The notes: a model not told the origin generated them from the letters alone. Counted from the first letter of the stretch, positions 53,424 to 61,968 are shown. The stretch: 64,000 nt of DNA from Bacteroidota bacterium (GCA_017857395.1 JAFMDF010000004.1:22059-86058); one strand, 5' to 3'. Program-made: numbers and translations.

Positions 53424-54692
53424 ATGCGTCTAATTACCAAAGCAACCCTGCTCTATCTCTTTATCATGTCACTCGTATTCAGCATATCAGGTGTTGTTAC
53501 CTATAAAATGGTGATGAAAAGAGTGGCTATAGAGACAGATTATTCTTTAGCACAGAATATGGATTTATTAAAAGAATCTATTAAAGAAGGAAAACCATTG
53601 GATGCTTTGCAGAATCAGAAAACGCACATTGTAAAAGTCCAATCTATTCAGCCCAGAGATACGCTTTATAAGTATGCTTTTTCCGATACTATGGCAATGC
53701 ATCCTTACTTTAAACGATTGGAACCTCATCGGAAAATGGTTATTACACAACGAATAAACGGAGAATATTATCGGTTTAATATGATAGATATTTTCTTGGA
53801 AACAGATGATGTTTCAGGTGGAGTGGTCAATGTCATGACTCGTCTGTTCTTTGGCTTAGGTTTGATATTATTAGTTTGTAGTTTTTTGATTTCTAGTTGG
53901 TTATTTCAACCGTTTCAAAAGACTTTGCAAAAAATTAAGACCTTTAATTTAAAAAATGATGAGGAAGTTAGTTTTGAGGTAACGACAACCAAAGAATTCA
54001 AACAATTAAATGGATTTATTATCCAAATGACAGACAAAGCAAGACGAGATTATATTTCTTTAAAGGAGTTTTCTGAAAATGCAGCCCATGAAATGCAAAC
54101 ACCTATTGCAGTAGCACAAGGAAAATTAGAACTTTTACTAGAAACCCCTAACCTGCAAGAAGAACAATTACCATTGATTCAATCTGCCCAAATTGCTTTA
54201 TCTAAGTTATCTCGAATGGGGCAATCTTTATCTCTGTTAACTAAGATTGAAAACAATGAATTTACAGCTAGAGAAACAACTGATTTCTCCAAATTAGTTA
54301 ACCAATCGGTATTGACGTTTAAAGATATTGCGGAATTAAAAAATCTAACCTTAGAAAGTAATATTGAAGAAAATATTACGCTTCCTATCAATGCAGCCAT
54401 AGCAGATATTTTAGTGAGCAATTTATTAAAAAATGCGATTCGATATAATTTGCCCGATGGTTGGATAAAAATCAATTTAGACAAAAAGCAACTGATAGTA
54501 GAAAATCCAGGTCATCCACCAAAAGTACCCACCAATCAATTATTCGAGCGATTTAGAAAAAGTAATCAAAGTGGACAATCTTTGGGTTTAGGTTTGGCCA
54601 TTGTTAAAAAAATCTGTGATGTCAATCATTTAAAAGTAGACTATGTTTTTGAAGCAGATATTCACCGCCTAATTGTTAAATTCCCTGTTTAA
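53424..54692 (+). CDS. Sensor histidine kinase
   Basis: 422 residues. Two membrane helices (~7-29 and ~140-162) enclose a ~110-residue periplasmic sensor. HAMP-like and dimerisation segments lead to His222 in SENAAHEMQTPIAVAQGKLE. The ATP-binding domain carries VSNLLKNAIRYNLP (N box) and GLGLGLAIVKKICDV. Note the H-box reads HEMQTP rather than HELRTP, a variant common in Bacteroidota. It pairs with the regulator at 52694 and may control the TonB-dependent gene at 54954. Confidence 0.93.
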   Translation: MRLITKATLLYLFIMSLVFSISGVVTYKMVMKRVAIETDYSLAQNMDLLKESIKEGKPLDALQNQKTHIVKVQSIQPRDTLYKYAFSDTMAMHPYFKRLEPHRKMVITQRINGEYYRFNMIDIFLETDDVSGGVVNVMTRLFFGLGLILLVCSFLISSWLFQPFQKTLQKIKTFNLKNDEEVSFEVTTTKEFKQLNGFIIQMTDKARRDYISLKEFSENAAHEMQTPIAVAQGKLELLLETPNLQEEQLPLIQSAQIALSKLSRMGQSLSLLTKIENNEFTARETTDFSKLVNQSVLTFKDIAELKNLTLESNIEENITLPINAAIADILVSNLLKNAIRYNLPDGWIKINLDKKQLIVENPGHPPKVPTNQLFERFRKSNQSGQSLGLGLAIVKKICDVNHLKVDYVFEADIHRLIVKFPV

Positions 54693-54953
54693 GTAGTTAA
54701 ATCAGAATTCCTTCAAATTTTCTACAAATTCTTCATAGGATTAACTCCTATTTTTGTTAAACAATTTCAAACTAGACTGTTTAATAGGACAACCTTGTAT
54801 TGCTAAACGATGGACAAATAAAAATAGATTGGTCATAAATCATTATTTAATGATTAATACCGTTTCAAATCTGATTATTTATCATTCATCGTTTGACTAT
54901 ACTATTAACATTTTCACCTAAAATTTAAAGATAAATTAAGCCTACTTATTATT

Positions 54954-57461
54954 ATGACAATAAGAAATCACCAAACATTTTTAATTACCATTCTTTGCCT
55001 CTTCATAGGTATACCTTTAGCTTTTTCTCAACGCCCTGGAGGTAACCAAGGACAAGGAGAACGACCAAAAGCAATTATTAAAGGGAAAGTTATTGACGGA
55101 ACTACTGGACTACCATTGGACTATGCGACTATTACTATTCTATCCCAAAAAGATAGTTCATTAATTACTGGTGGTATTACCGATGAGAAAGGGATGTTTA
55201 CCATTGAAACCAAAATGGGTAAATATTTTGCTCAAATAGATTTTTTAGCATTTCAGACTAAAACAATTGACCAAATTCCTTTAGGAAAAGGACAACTTTT
55301 AGCAGATTTAGGAACGATTTCGTTAGATGCAGATTCACATACTTTAGGTGAAATAGAAGTCCGAGCAGAAAAAAGTCAAATGCAGATGAGTTTGGATAAA
55401 AGAGTTTTTAACGTTGGAAAAGACTTAGCGAATACAGGCGCTTCTGCGGAAGATATTTTGGACAATGTTCCATCTGTAGCAGTTGATGTAGAAGGCAATG
55501 TGAGTCTAAGAGGAAGCGGTAATGTGCGAATTTTGATTGATGGCAAACCTTCTGGATTAGTTGGTTCGGATAGTGGGAGTGGTCTTCGTTCTTTGCCGTC
55601 TAATTTGATAGACAAAATAGAAGTCGTCACCAATCCCTCGGCTCGTTATGAGGCGGAAGGGTCAACGGGAATCATCAATATTGTTTTGAAAAAAGATAAG
55701 AAAAAAGGCGTCAATGGTTCTTTTGATGTAACAACTGGCGCTCCTGCGAATTATGGTGTTGGGGTAAACATGAATTTTCGGCGAGAAAAAGTTAACTTTT
55801 TTGTGAATTATGGTCTGTCTTATCGAAGGAATGATGGTGGAGGATTTACTTATCAAGAAAGATTAACAGATGATGCTGTACTTATTCAAGATCAAATCCG
55901 AGATCACGATCGAGGTGGCTGGGCTAACAGTATTCGATTTGGAACAGATTATTACATCAACAAATATAATACCCTAACTGGTTCTTTTTTATATAGAAAG
56001 AATAATGAAGATAATCTTTCCAATATTCTTTATAAAGATTTTATTGGTAGTTCAGATTTTAATGATTTACAAGAAGTAACTACCCGAACAGATAATGAGA
56101 AAGAAGATGAAAAAGCTATTCAATATTCCTTGAATTATAAAAAGACTTTTGATAAAAAGGGACAAGAATTAACCGCTAACTTCCAATTTGAAGAAGATAG
56201 TGAAACAGAAAATTCAGATTATGTAGAACAATATTTTGATAGAAATAATGCGCCACTTAACCGAGCAGATTTATTGCAAGAATCCAATAATGCAGAGAGT
56301 GAAAAACAATATTTACTTCAAATAGATTACGTGAACCCCATTGGTAAAGACGGTAAATTTGAGTTAGGCTTAAGGAGTTCTATTCGAGATATTCGTAATG
56401 ATTATGAGGTGAACGAATTTGATGATAATGTCTGGCAGCCGCTGCTAGATTTTAGAGATAATCCGCTAAGTAACAATTTCAAATATGATGAAGACATTCA
56501 TGCCCTTTACGCCATTTTTGGAGATAAAAAAGGAAAATTCTCTTATCAATTTGGGCTAAGAGGAGAATATTCTCAAGTAGTAACAGAGTTGGTAGAAACG
56601 AATGAATTGAACGACCGAAATTATTTTAATTTATTTCCAAGTGCTTTCTTGAATTATGAATTTTCGGAACAAGATGCCATACAGCTGAGTTATAGTCGAA
56701 GAATCCAGCGACCTAGATTTTGGTATTTAAATCCATTTTTTACCTTTTCCGATGCTCGTAATCAAAGAACGGGTAATCCTAACTTAGACCCAGAATTAAC
56801 GCATTCCATTGAAATGGGGCATATTAAATATTTTGACAAGGGAACTATTACTTCTTCCGCCTATTATCGTTATTCAGAAGGTACTATTGCTAGGGGGATT
56901 CGAACGGTATTGAATGATCAACAAACGCTCTCTCGTCCAGAAAACTTAAAAGATGAACATGCTTATGGTTTAGAATTTACTATTTCCTATAACCCTTATA
57001 AATGGTGGAGAGTTAATAGTGACCTTAACTTTTTTAGAGCCATTACCGATGGCACCAATGTGCAAGAAGGTTTAACTGCAGATACCTATACCATGCGAGG
57101 TAGACTAACTTCGAGAATGACAGTAGCCAAAAAAACAGATGTGCAATTAAGAGTCAGCTACCGAGCACCAAGAGTAACAACGCAAGGTCGCAGCAAAGCA
57201 ATTACCTCACTTGACCTCTCCGCAAACCGAGATGTTTTAAAAGGTAAAGGTACCTTGACGCTAAGTATTCGAGATATCTTCAATTCTAGAAAATATCGGA
57301 GTGAAATTTTCTTGGATAACTTTTTCTCTGATAGTGAATTCCAATGGCGCTCTAGAACAGCTACGCTTACTTTTAATTATCGTTTAAATCAGCAAAAGAA
57401 AAGAGGCGGTCGAGGTCGTGGTAACGGCGGCGGCGGTGGCGGTGGAGAAGGAGAATTTTAA
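54954..57461 (+). CDS. TonB-dependent receptor-like outer-membrane protein with Gly-rich tail
   Basis: 835 residues. Signal peptide ~1-26 (cleavage near FSQ). A carboxypeptidase-like domain (~38-125; IKGKVIDGTTGLPLDYATITIL) and a plug (~150-245; SVAVDVEGNVSLRGSGNVRILIDG) precede the barrel of OMP_b-brl_3 type. Unlike most such barrels, it does not end in an aromatic residue after the last strand: about 20 Gly/Arg-rich residues ending GEGEF follow. A similar GGNQGQGERP stretch sits directly after the signal peptide. Upstream two-component genes could regulate it. Confidence 0.88.
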   Translation: MTIRNHQTFLITILCLFIGIPLAFSQRPGGNQGQGERPKAIIKGKVIDGTTGLPLDYATITILSQKDSSLITGGITDEKGMFTIETKMGKYFAQIDFLAFQTKTIDQIPLGKGQLLADLGTISLDADSHTLGEIEVRAEKSQMQMSLDKRVFNVGKDLANTGASAEDILDNVPSVAVDVEGNVSLRGSGNVRILIDGKPSGLVGSDSGSGLRSLPSNLIDKIEVVTNPSARYEAEGSTGIINIVLKKDKKKGVNGSFDVTTGAPANYGVGVNMNFRREKVNFFVNYGLSYRRNDGGGFTYQERLTDDAVLIQDQIRDHDRGGWANSIRFGTDYYINKYNTLTGSFLYRKNNEDNLSNILYKDFIGSSDFNDLQEVTTRTDNEKEDEKAIQYSLNYKKTFDKKGQELTANFQFEEDSETENSDYVEQYFDRNNAPLNRADLLQESNNAESEKQYLLQIDYVNPIGKDGKFELGLRSSIRDIRNDYEVNEFDDNVWQPLLDFRDNPLSNNFKYDEDIHALYAIFGDKKGKFSYQFGLRGEYSQVVTELVETNELNDRNYFNLFPSAFLNYEFSEQDAIQLSYSRRIQRPRFWYLNPFFTFSDARNQRTGNPNLDPELTHSIEMGHIKYFDKGTITSSAYYRYSEGTIARGIRTVLNDQQTLSRPENLKDEHAYGLEFTISYNPYKWWRVNSDLNFFRAITDGTNVQEGLTADTYTMRGRLTSRMTVAKKTDVQLRVSYRAPRVTTQGRSKAITSLDLSANRDVLKGKGTLTLSIRDIFNSRKYRSEIFLDNFFSDSEFQWRSRTATLTFNYRLNQQKKRGGRGRGNGGGGGGGEGEF

Positions 57462-57517
57462 TAAAATTAATAAAATACGTTTTTTGTAAGCATCCGATTA
57501 AATAAAACCATTTTTAG

Positions 57518-57549
57518 AGCAGTTGTCTTTGGCAACTGCTTTCCTTTTT
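57518..57549 (+). terminator. Rho-independent terminator after the TonB-dependent receptor
   Basis: AGCAGTTG (57518-57525), seven-base loop, CAACTGCT (57533-57540), then a T-rich run (TTCCTTTTT). Confidence 0.8.
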
Positions 57550-57761
57550 ACAGGATGAACGAGCGAATCCGCAGGGTGAATGTTCGGGATGAGCAAATGC
57601 AATTTGTGAACCCTCTAATTTTTGATTCGTAAAATTCTCGTTTGGCCATGTGTTCGTTTCGTAATGGCTTTAAACAAATCTAAATTACAAATTGCTTTAC
57701 TATTAAACAAAACTTAACCTAAAATAATAAATTTTATTATTAGATTATCTTACTTTTACCT

Positions 57762-57797
57762 AACATCCTGTTAATCCTGCAAAATCCAGTCATCCTG
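57762..57797. repeat. Period-7/8 arm (ATCCTG words) before DinB-like gene
   Basis: ACATCCTGTTAATCCTGC, AAAATCC, AGTCATCCTGT repeats run up to the ATG at 57799. No inverted partner was seen in this gap. Confidence 0.65.
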
Positions 57798-57798
57798 T

Positions 57799-58444
57799 AT
57801 GGAAAATTTAAAATACCCAACTGGCAGATATAAAAGACAAGGTGATGTATTAAAATGGTTGACAGGTGCAAGTTGATGGTGGGGGATACTTTGAAAGTAT
57901 TCCCCACCATCAACCCCTTTGGTACACCACCAAAAGACAATTAGTCATTAAGCCTACGCATATCGAAAAATGGATAGCTGCTATAGCAGCACAACCTGCC
58001 CAATTTAGAAGTTTAGTCGAAAATTTATCAGCAGCGGAATTAGATTTACCTTATCGTCCAGGAGGATGGACGGTTAAACAGGTGGTGCATCATGTAGTCG
58101 ATAGTCATCTGAATAGCCTTATTCGGTTTAAATGGACCTTGACAGAAGATAATCCAACTATTAAAGCTTATTATGAAGATAGATGGGCAACGTTGGAAGA
58201 TTATAACCAAACGCCTGTATCGGTTTCGCTAAATATGCTAGATGCGTTACACCACCGTTGGGTTATTTTATTAAAATCGTTGACGCCTGAGCAGTTAAAA
58301 AGAACCTTTGTACATCCTGAAAGTGGAGATACAATTCCTTTAGATGCTTTGATTGGCATGTATGCTTGGCATGGTGATCACCATATTGCGCATATTAAGT
58401 TGGCTTTAAGTGCTGTGTATACTAGAAACGGTCAAGTTTTGTGA
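57799..58444 (+). pseudogene. DinB/YfiT-family gene disrupted by two different small elements
   Basis: Ancestral frame: ATG at 57799 (MENLKYPTGRYKRQ), then LVIKPTHIEKWIAAIAAQPAQFRSL after a 100-bp insertion, GGWTVKQVVHHVVDSH (metal His), and MYAWHGDHHIAHI (metal His). Removing 57841-57940 and the 140 bp at the 3' end gives 173 residues, the normal size for YfiT-type (bacillithiol-transferase-like) DinB proteins. The 5' insertion shifts the frame. A GTG at 57866 inside the element opens a 192-codon frame that keeps most of the domain but replaces the first 14 residues. The 3' element lies in the stop codon and adds YTRNGQVL. A truncated protein may still fold. Confidence 0.85.
57841..57931. 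mobile_element. 91-bp palindromic element with 9-bp target duplication
   Basis: Flanked by a direct repeat of AAAAGACAA (57832-57840 and 57932-57940). Its ends form a 22-bp terminal inverted repeat with 17 matches (GGTGATGTATTAAAATGG against GGTGGTGTACCAAAGGGG). Its interior forms a second stem, GATGGTGGGG ... CCCCACCATC (57875-57911). It contains no coding sequence and no copy was noticed elsewhere in the window. A 9-bp duplication fits families such as IS1 or IS4; assignment is inference. Confidence 0.88.
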
Positions 58445-58559
58445 ATTGTTAAGAAAATCTTAACAAAAATATAACTATTTGATTATCAATGTTAAAACTA
58501 ACGTTTTGCAAGCATAAATCTTGGATTTAAAATCAAAATACTTGACCGTTCAGAGTATA
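58418..58559. mobile_element. 138-bp MITE-like element, copy 2, with TA duplication
   Basis: Element 58420-58557 with TA on each side (58418-58419, 58558-58559). It is the exact reverse complement of 33590-33731 over all 142 bases. Here it splits the stop codon of the DinB-like gene: after removal the codons read GCT GTG TAA. Its own sequence supplies a TGA 25 bases in. Confidence 0.93.
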
Positions 58560-58623
58560 ATAGGCAAGCGTAGCATTTTTGTTTAGGGTACTACAATTTG
58601 TTATACATTTTAAGTTTATACTT

Positions 58624-58788
58624 TTATGTTTTTGATAAAAATCCCATCAAAAACATCCCAATTCCCACAAAAAGAGTTGTTCCGCCAATAAATTTATCAA
58701 AAAATAGCCCTATAATTCCAACTAGAATCATTCCTCCAGCAACAATCATAAGCCCTAAGTCACGTTTATTATTATTTTCTTTATCCAT
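58624..58788 (-). CDS. Small two-helix membrane protein, 54 aa
   Basis: A frame of 54 codons plus stop from the ATG at 58788: a charged N-terminus (MDKENNNKRDL), a first helix (GLMIVAGGMILVGIIGLFF), a short loop DKFIGGT and a second helix (TLFVGIGMFLMGFL) ending SKT. The charge pattern, with basic residues outside both helices, and clean hydrophobic segments argue for a real gene although it is short. It sits between the DinB-like pseudogene and the Wzz-like gene. No family recognised. Confidence 0.6.
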   Translation of the reverse strand: MDKENNNKRDLGLMIVAGGMILVGIIGLFFDKFIGGTTLFVGIGMFLMGFLSKT

Positions 58789-58945
58789 CAATCTTTGATT
58801 TCTACTTAATAATGAGTTTTGTTAATATGCTAGTTAATTTGAAATTAATGTTTGCCAAAATCTAAATTATTTCTTAAGAAGTCGGACCTAATTATTTGAT
58901 GGCTTGATTATTAGATTTTTGCTGGCCAACGTGTTGTAAGAACAA

Positions 58946-60058
58946 TCAAACAATTTTGTCCTCCCCTTTAATAATCTCTTTCCAATTAATATCTTTATAA
59001 GATTCAAAAAGTAAGACGCCAATAAAACTAAAAATAGCCGTTACTAAGACCGCACTAATAACGATTAAAGAACGTTTTGGACGAGATTTTATCAATGGAA
59101 TGTCTCCTGCTTCAATTAAATTAATAGCAGATATTTCGGAATTATAAGCCGTTAATAACTGATTTAGTTGCACTCGCTCTTGACCTGATTTATTACTCAT
59201 TTCTCTTTGCGAGCGTTCTAGTACTACGAGTTGCGATTGACCTTTATTAAAGGAGGTAGTGCGTTCTTGCAACATAGTCAATTCTCCTTTATATCCAGCA
59301 ATACTAGCAGCAATTTTATTTAAGGTATCTCTCGGTGCACCAGTTGCTTTTAGGGAATTTAATTTGGCAGTTTGCCTAGCTAGTTGAGCATCTGCACTTA
59401 GAATCTGAGTAGCAAATACTTCTCCTTGAGAATCGGTATTGTATACCCCATAGCGTGTTCTAAGGGCATTGATACTATCGCCTAATATTTTTAACTTGCT
59501 ATCTTTATCCTCAATATTTTGTTCTAAGGAAAGTTTTATTTTCTGTAATTGATTTTTGATTATAGCTATGGCTAATTCATCTATTTTATCTCTAGCAGCA
59601 TTGACCATTTTTGCCGCTAATGCTTTATCGGTATCTTCAATAGATAATTCTATTGCGTCTCGTTTCGTCTTGATAACGGTATAGTATTTATTGAATTTTT
59701 GACGGACATTAAAGGCTGCTTTTTCTTTCGTTGGGTCAATATCGTAATGCGTATATAAATCAAAAGTCTCAATCATGTAGTTTGATAACTCATTCGATTC
59801 GGCAATGGTTAACAAACGGTCGTTATCTCTATCACTACCATAAAATTCTACATCTCTATTAGAGGTGCCAAAAATTTGCCCTGGCTTCGCTTGGTCTATA
59901 CTATTGGCATAGAAAGTAGTCGTAGATTCGTAATAGTTGTCAAGAAATAAAGAAATACCAGCGGTCCCAATCCCTACGCCGATGCATAAATATGCAATCG
60001 GTTTTAACCACTTAAAAAATATTTTTAACACGTCTAGCAAATTTTCTCTTTGCTCCAT
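58946..60058 (-). CDS. Wzz-like chain-length/polysaccharide-export protein
   Basis: From the ATG at 60058 the protein has 370 residues; the GTG at 60103 is less likely. Two membrane helices (~18-38 and ~325-348) flank a large, coiled-coil-rich periplasmic region (~170-310; KIKLSLEQNIEDKDSKLKIL and similar). This matches Wzz/polysaccharide co-polymerase topology, which sets O-antigen or exopolysaccharide chain length. No polysaccharide-synthesis genes are adjacent. It lies downstream of gatB on the same strand, with a palindromic repeat in the gap. Confidence 0.85.
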   Translation of the reverse strand: MEQRENLLDVLKIFFKWLKPIAYLCIGVGIGTAGISLFLDNYYESTTTFYANSIDQAKPGQIFGTSNRDVEFYGSDRDNDRLLTIAESNELSNYMIETFDLYTHYDIDPTKEKAAFNVRQKFNKYYTVIKTKRDAIELSIEDTDKALAAKMVNAARDKIDELAIAIIKNQLQKIKLSLEQNIEDKDSKLKILGDSINALRTRYGVYNTDSQGEVFATQILSADAQLARQTAKLNSLKATGAPRDTLNKIAASIAGYKGELTMLQERTTSFNKGQSQLVVLERSQREMSNKSGQERVQLNQLLTAYNSEISAINLIEAGDIPLIKSRPKRSLIVISAVLVTAIFSFIGVLLFESYKDINWKEIIKGEDKIV

Positions 60059-60167
60059 TATTATTTGAGATGCGAGAGAAGAGAACAGAGAATAGAGATA
60101 CACATATTTCTATTTTATAGGACTCTTCTTAGTAATAGTCAAAAAATAACTTTTGTATTTTGCTACC

Positions 60168-60204
60168 AGACCTCCAAGCGTCTTTAAGACCTTGGAGCGT
60201 CTAA
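60168..60204. repeat. AGACCTCCAAG palindromic repeat, copy 3
   Basis: AGACCTCCAAGCG, TCTTTAAG, ACCTTGGAGCGTCTAA. Same orientation as copies 1 and 2. Similarity to copy 1 continues through about 60235. The inner arms CTCCAAG and CTTGGAG are perfect. Confidence 0.82.
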
Positions 60205-60313
60205 ATAAAGAAGTTATTCTTTTATCATTACTTAGTTAATTGAAAATGCAGTTTAAATCCAAGGCAAAAATAGAAAAATAGCTCACATTAAAAAGAGAAA
60301 AGCTAAAATACTG

Positions 60314-61759
60314 TTAAGCCTGTAATTTTTTCACCAAGAGCGCATTGGTTGTTTTGGGTGCTGCTTTTCCTTTAGAAGCTTTCATGACAGCGCCCATAAA
60401 AAAGCCAATCAAACCTTTCTTACCTTTCTGATAAGCTTTGACTTTATCTGGATTCTTTGCAATCACTTCATCCACTAATTTTTCCAAAAAGTCCGTATCA
60501 TCCGATTGTACTAAGTTTAATGCTTCGGCAATTTCCGAAGGCATTTTTTTAGTCGTTAATAATTCAGGAAAAATACGTTGGTAAGCAATCGTATTACTCA
60601 CTTTGCCATCGTCAATTAACTGAATCAAAGCGCCTAATTGTGCATGATTAGTAGGGAACTCCCTAATAGTCACTTTCTCTTCACTTAACCAAGGGCTGAT
60701 TTTATTAATCATTAAATTGGCAGCGCCTTTATAATTTTTGGTATGCCTAGTTAGTTCTTGAAAAAATAAGGCAATGCCTTTCTCTTCTGTTAACAACTTT
60801 GCATTATAAGGAGACAATTTATATTTTTCGATGAATTCTTTTTGTAATACCCAAGGTAAAGTTGGCATTCCGGCTTTAATATTGGCTAAATAATCGTCAG
60901 AAATCACAACGGGCGGCAAATCTGGTTCTGGAAAATAACGATAATCATGCGCATTTTCCTTATCTCGAAGTGGAGAAGTAATTCCTGTTGCAGGATCAAA
61001 ATTTAAAGTTTGTTGGGTTACTTTTCCGCCTGATTCTAATAAGTCAATTTGTCGTTTGCGTTCAAATTCAATCGCTCGTCGGGCAAAACGCATCGAGTTC
61101 ATATTTTTAACCTCACAACGTTCGCCATATTCTTCCGTTCCTTTTAGTCGTACCGACACATTACAATCACAACGCAAAGAACCTTCCTGCATATTGCCGT
61201 CAGAAATTTCTAAGTACCGAACCAATTGCCGCATCGCATTCATAAAGACATCCACTTCTTGTGCCGACCGAAAATCGGGTTCCGTCACCGCTTCTACTAA
61301 TGGAACACCCGCCCGATTTAAGTCAATAAAAGTAGCGTCAGGTGCTAAATCGTGAATGGATTTTCCTGCATCTTCTTCCATGTGAATATGATGCATTCGA
61401 ATATAGCGTTTGCCTGCTTCTGTTTCTACGTCAATTCCTCCACCAATAGCAATCGGCATTCTATCCTGCGTAATTTGATACCCTTTGGGCAAATCCGCAT
61501 AAAAGTAATTTTTACGGTCAAAATTATTTGTTGGACTAATTTTAGATCCTAATGCCAAGCCTAATTTAACCGCATATTCAATCTGTTTTTTATTCAATCG
61601 AGGCAAAGTGCCTGGATGTCCCAAAGAAATCGTACTAATATGGGTATTCGGCGGTGCACCAAAACTGGCATCATCTCCACAAAAAGCTTTACTCTTCGTG
61701 CCTAATTGTATATGCACTTCTAAGCCAATAACAGTTTCGTATTTATCGTAAACAGACAT
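60314..61759 (-). CDS. gatB: Aspartyl/glutamyl-tRNA amidotransferase subunit B
   Basis: 481 residues. GatB transfers ammonia to Glu-tRNA(Gln) or Asp-tRNA(Asn) in the GatCAB complex. Signatures are VIGLEVHIQL (~10), YADLPKGYQITQ (~88), HMEEDAGKS (~125), DLNRAGVPLVEAVTEPDF (~148), SLRCDCNVSVR (~195) and the C-terminal YqeY-like GKKGLIGFFMGAVMKASKGKA, which grips tRNA. gatA and gatC are not in the window, a dispersed arrangement usual for Bacteroidota. Confidence 0.97.
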   Translation of the reverse strand: MSVYDKYETVIGLEVHIQLGTKSKAFCGDDASFGAPPNTHISTISLGHPGTLPRLNKKQIEYAVKLGLALGSKISPTNNFDRKNYFYADLPKGYQITQDRMPIAIGGGIDVETEAGKRYIRMHHIHMEEDAGKSIHDLAPDATFIDLNRAGVPLVEAVTEPDFRSAQEVDVFMNAMRQLVRYLEISDGNMQEGSLRCDCNVSVRLKGTEEYGERCEVKNMNSMRFARRAIEFERKRQIDLLESGGKVTQQTLNFDPATGITSPLRDKENAHDYRYFPEPDLPPVVISDDYLANIKAGMPTLPWVLQKEFIEKYKLSPYNAKLLTEEKGIALFFQELTRHTKNYKGAANLMINKISPWLSEEKVTIREFPTNHAQLGALIQLIDDGKVSNTIAYQRIFPELLTTKKMPSEIAEALNLVQSDDTDFLEKLVDEVIAKNPDKVKAYQKGKKGLIGFFMGAVMKASKGKAAPKTTNALLVKKLQA

Positions 61760-61765
61760 TTTTTA

Positions 61766-61875
61766 AGATTGCGAGGTTATGAGTTGCTGAGGTTTTAAGG
61801 TTACGGAAGTGCAAAGGTAACCTAGCTGTTTCTAGGTAACAAGGTTTTTAGGTAACAAGGTTACGAGGAATAAGG
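61766..61875. repeat. Period-8 array (AGGTAACA words) upstream of gatB
   Basis: AGGTTAT, GAGTTGC ... AGGTAACA, AGGTTTTT, AGGTAACA, AGGTTACG, AGGAATAA repeat with period 8. ACCTAG-N6-CTAGGT pairs inside. The array contains the gatB promoter at 61812-61842. Confidence 0.8.
61812..61842 (-). promoter_or_regulatory. Bacteroidota promoter of gatB
   Basis: On the minus strand TTG (61842-61840), 20 bases, TACCTTTG (61819-61812): the same two boxes and spacing as the promoter at 35012-35042. The predicted start near 61805 leaves a leader of about 46 bases. The promoter lies inside a period-8 repeat array. Confidence 0.72.
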
Positions 61876-61933
61876 GTTATAAGTAGAAAAGGTCGGAAAG
61901 TTGCTCGATTTGAAATTCTTGGGTTGTTAAAGC

Positions 61934-61968
61934 ACAAGGCGGCTGTTTCCCACAGCCGCCTTGTTTTA
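61934..61968. terminator. GC-rich terminator hairpin
   Basis: Perfect 13-bp stem ACAAGGCGGCTGT / ACAGCCGCCTTGT with a five-base loop, followed by TTTT on the plus strand and preceded by a run of A beyond. It lies 56 bases past the sulfatase stop (minus strand) and could terminate that gene. Confidence 0.75.

Larger units (their letters stand above)
57462..57798. other. Intergenic region between outer-membrane receptor and DinB-like gene
   Basis: About 340 bases. A terminator lies at 57518-57549 and a period-7/8 arm of ATCCTG words at 57762-57797, touching the DinB ATG. The middle (57555-57640) has GAACGAGCGAATCCG/GGGATGAGCAAATGC-like degenerate words but no gene. Confidence 0.6.

Noticed and set aside
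57866..58444. Ordinary 192-residue DinB gene starting at GTG 57866
   Set aside because: The first 25 codons lie in a palindromic insertion flanked by a 9-bp duplication, and the natural N-terminus is found before it at 57799.
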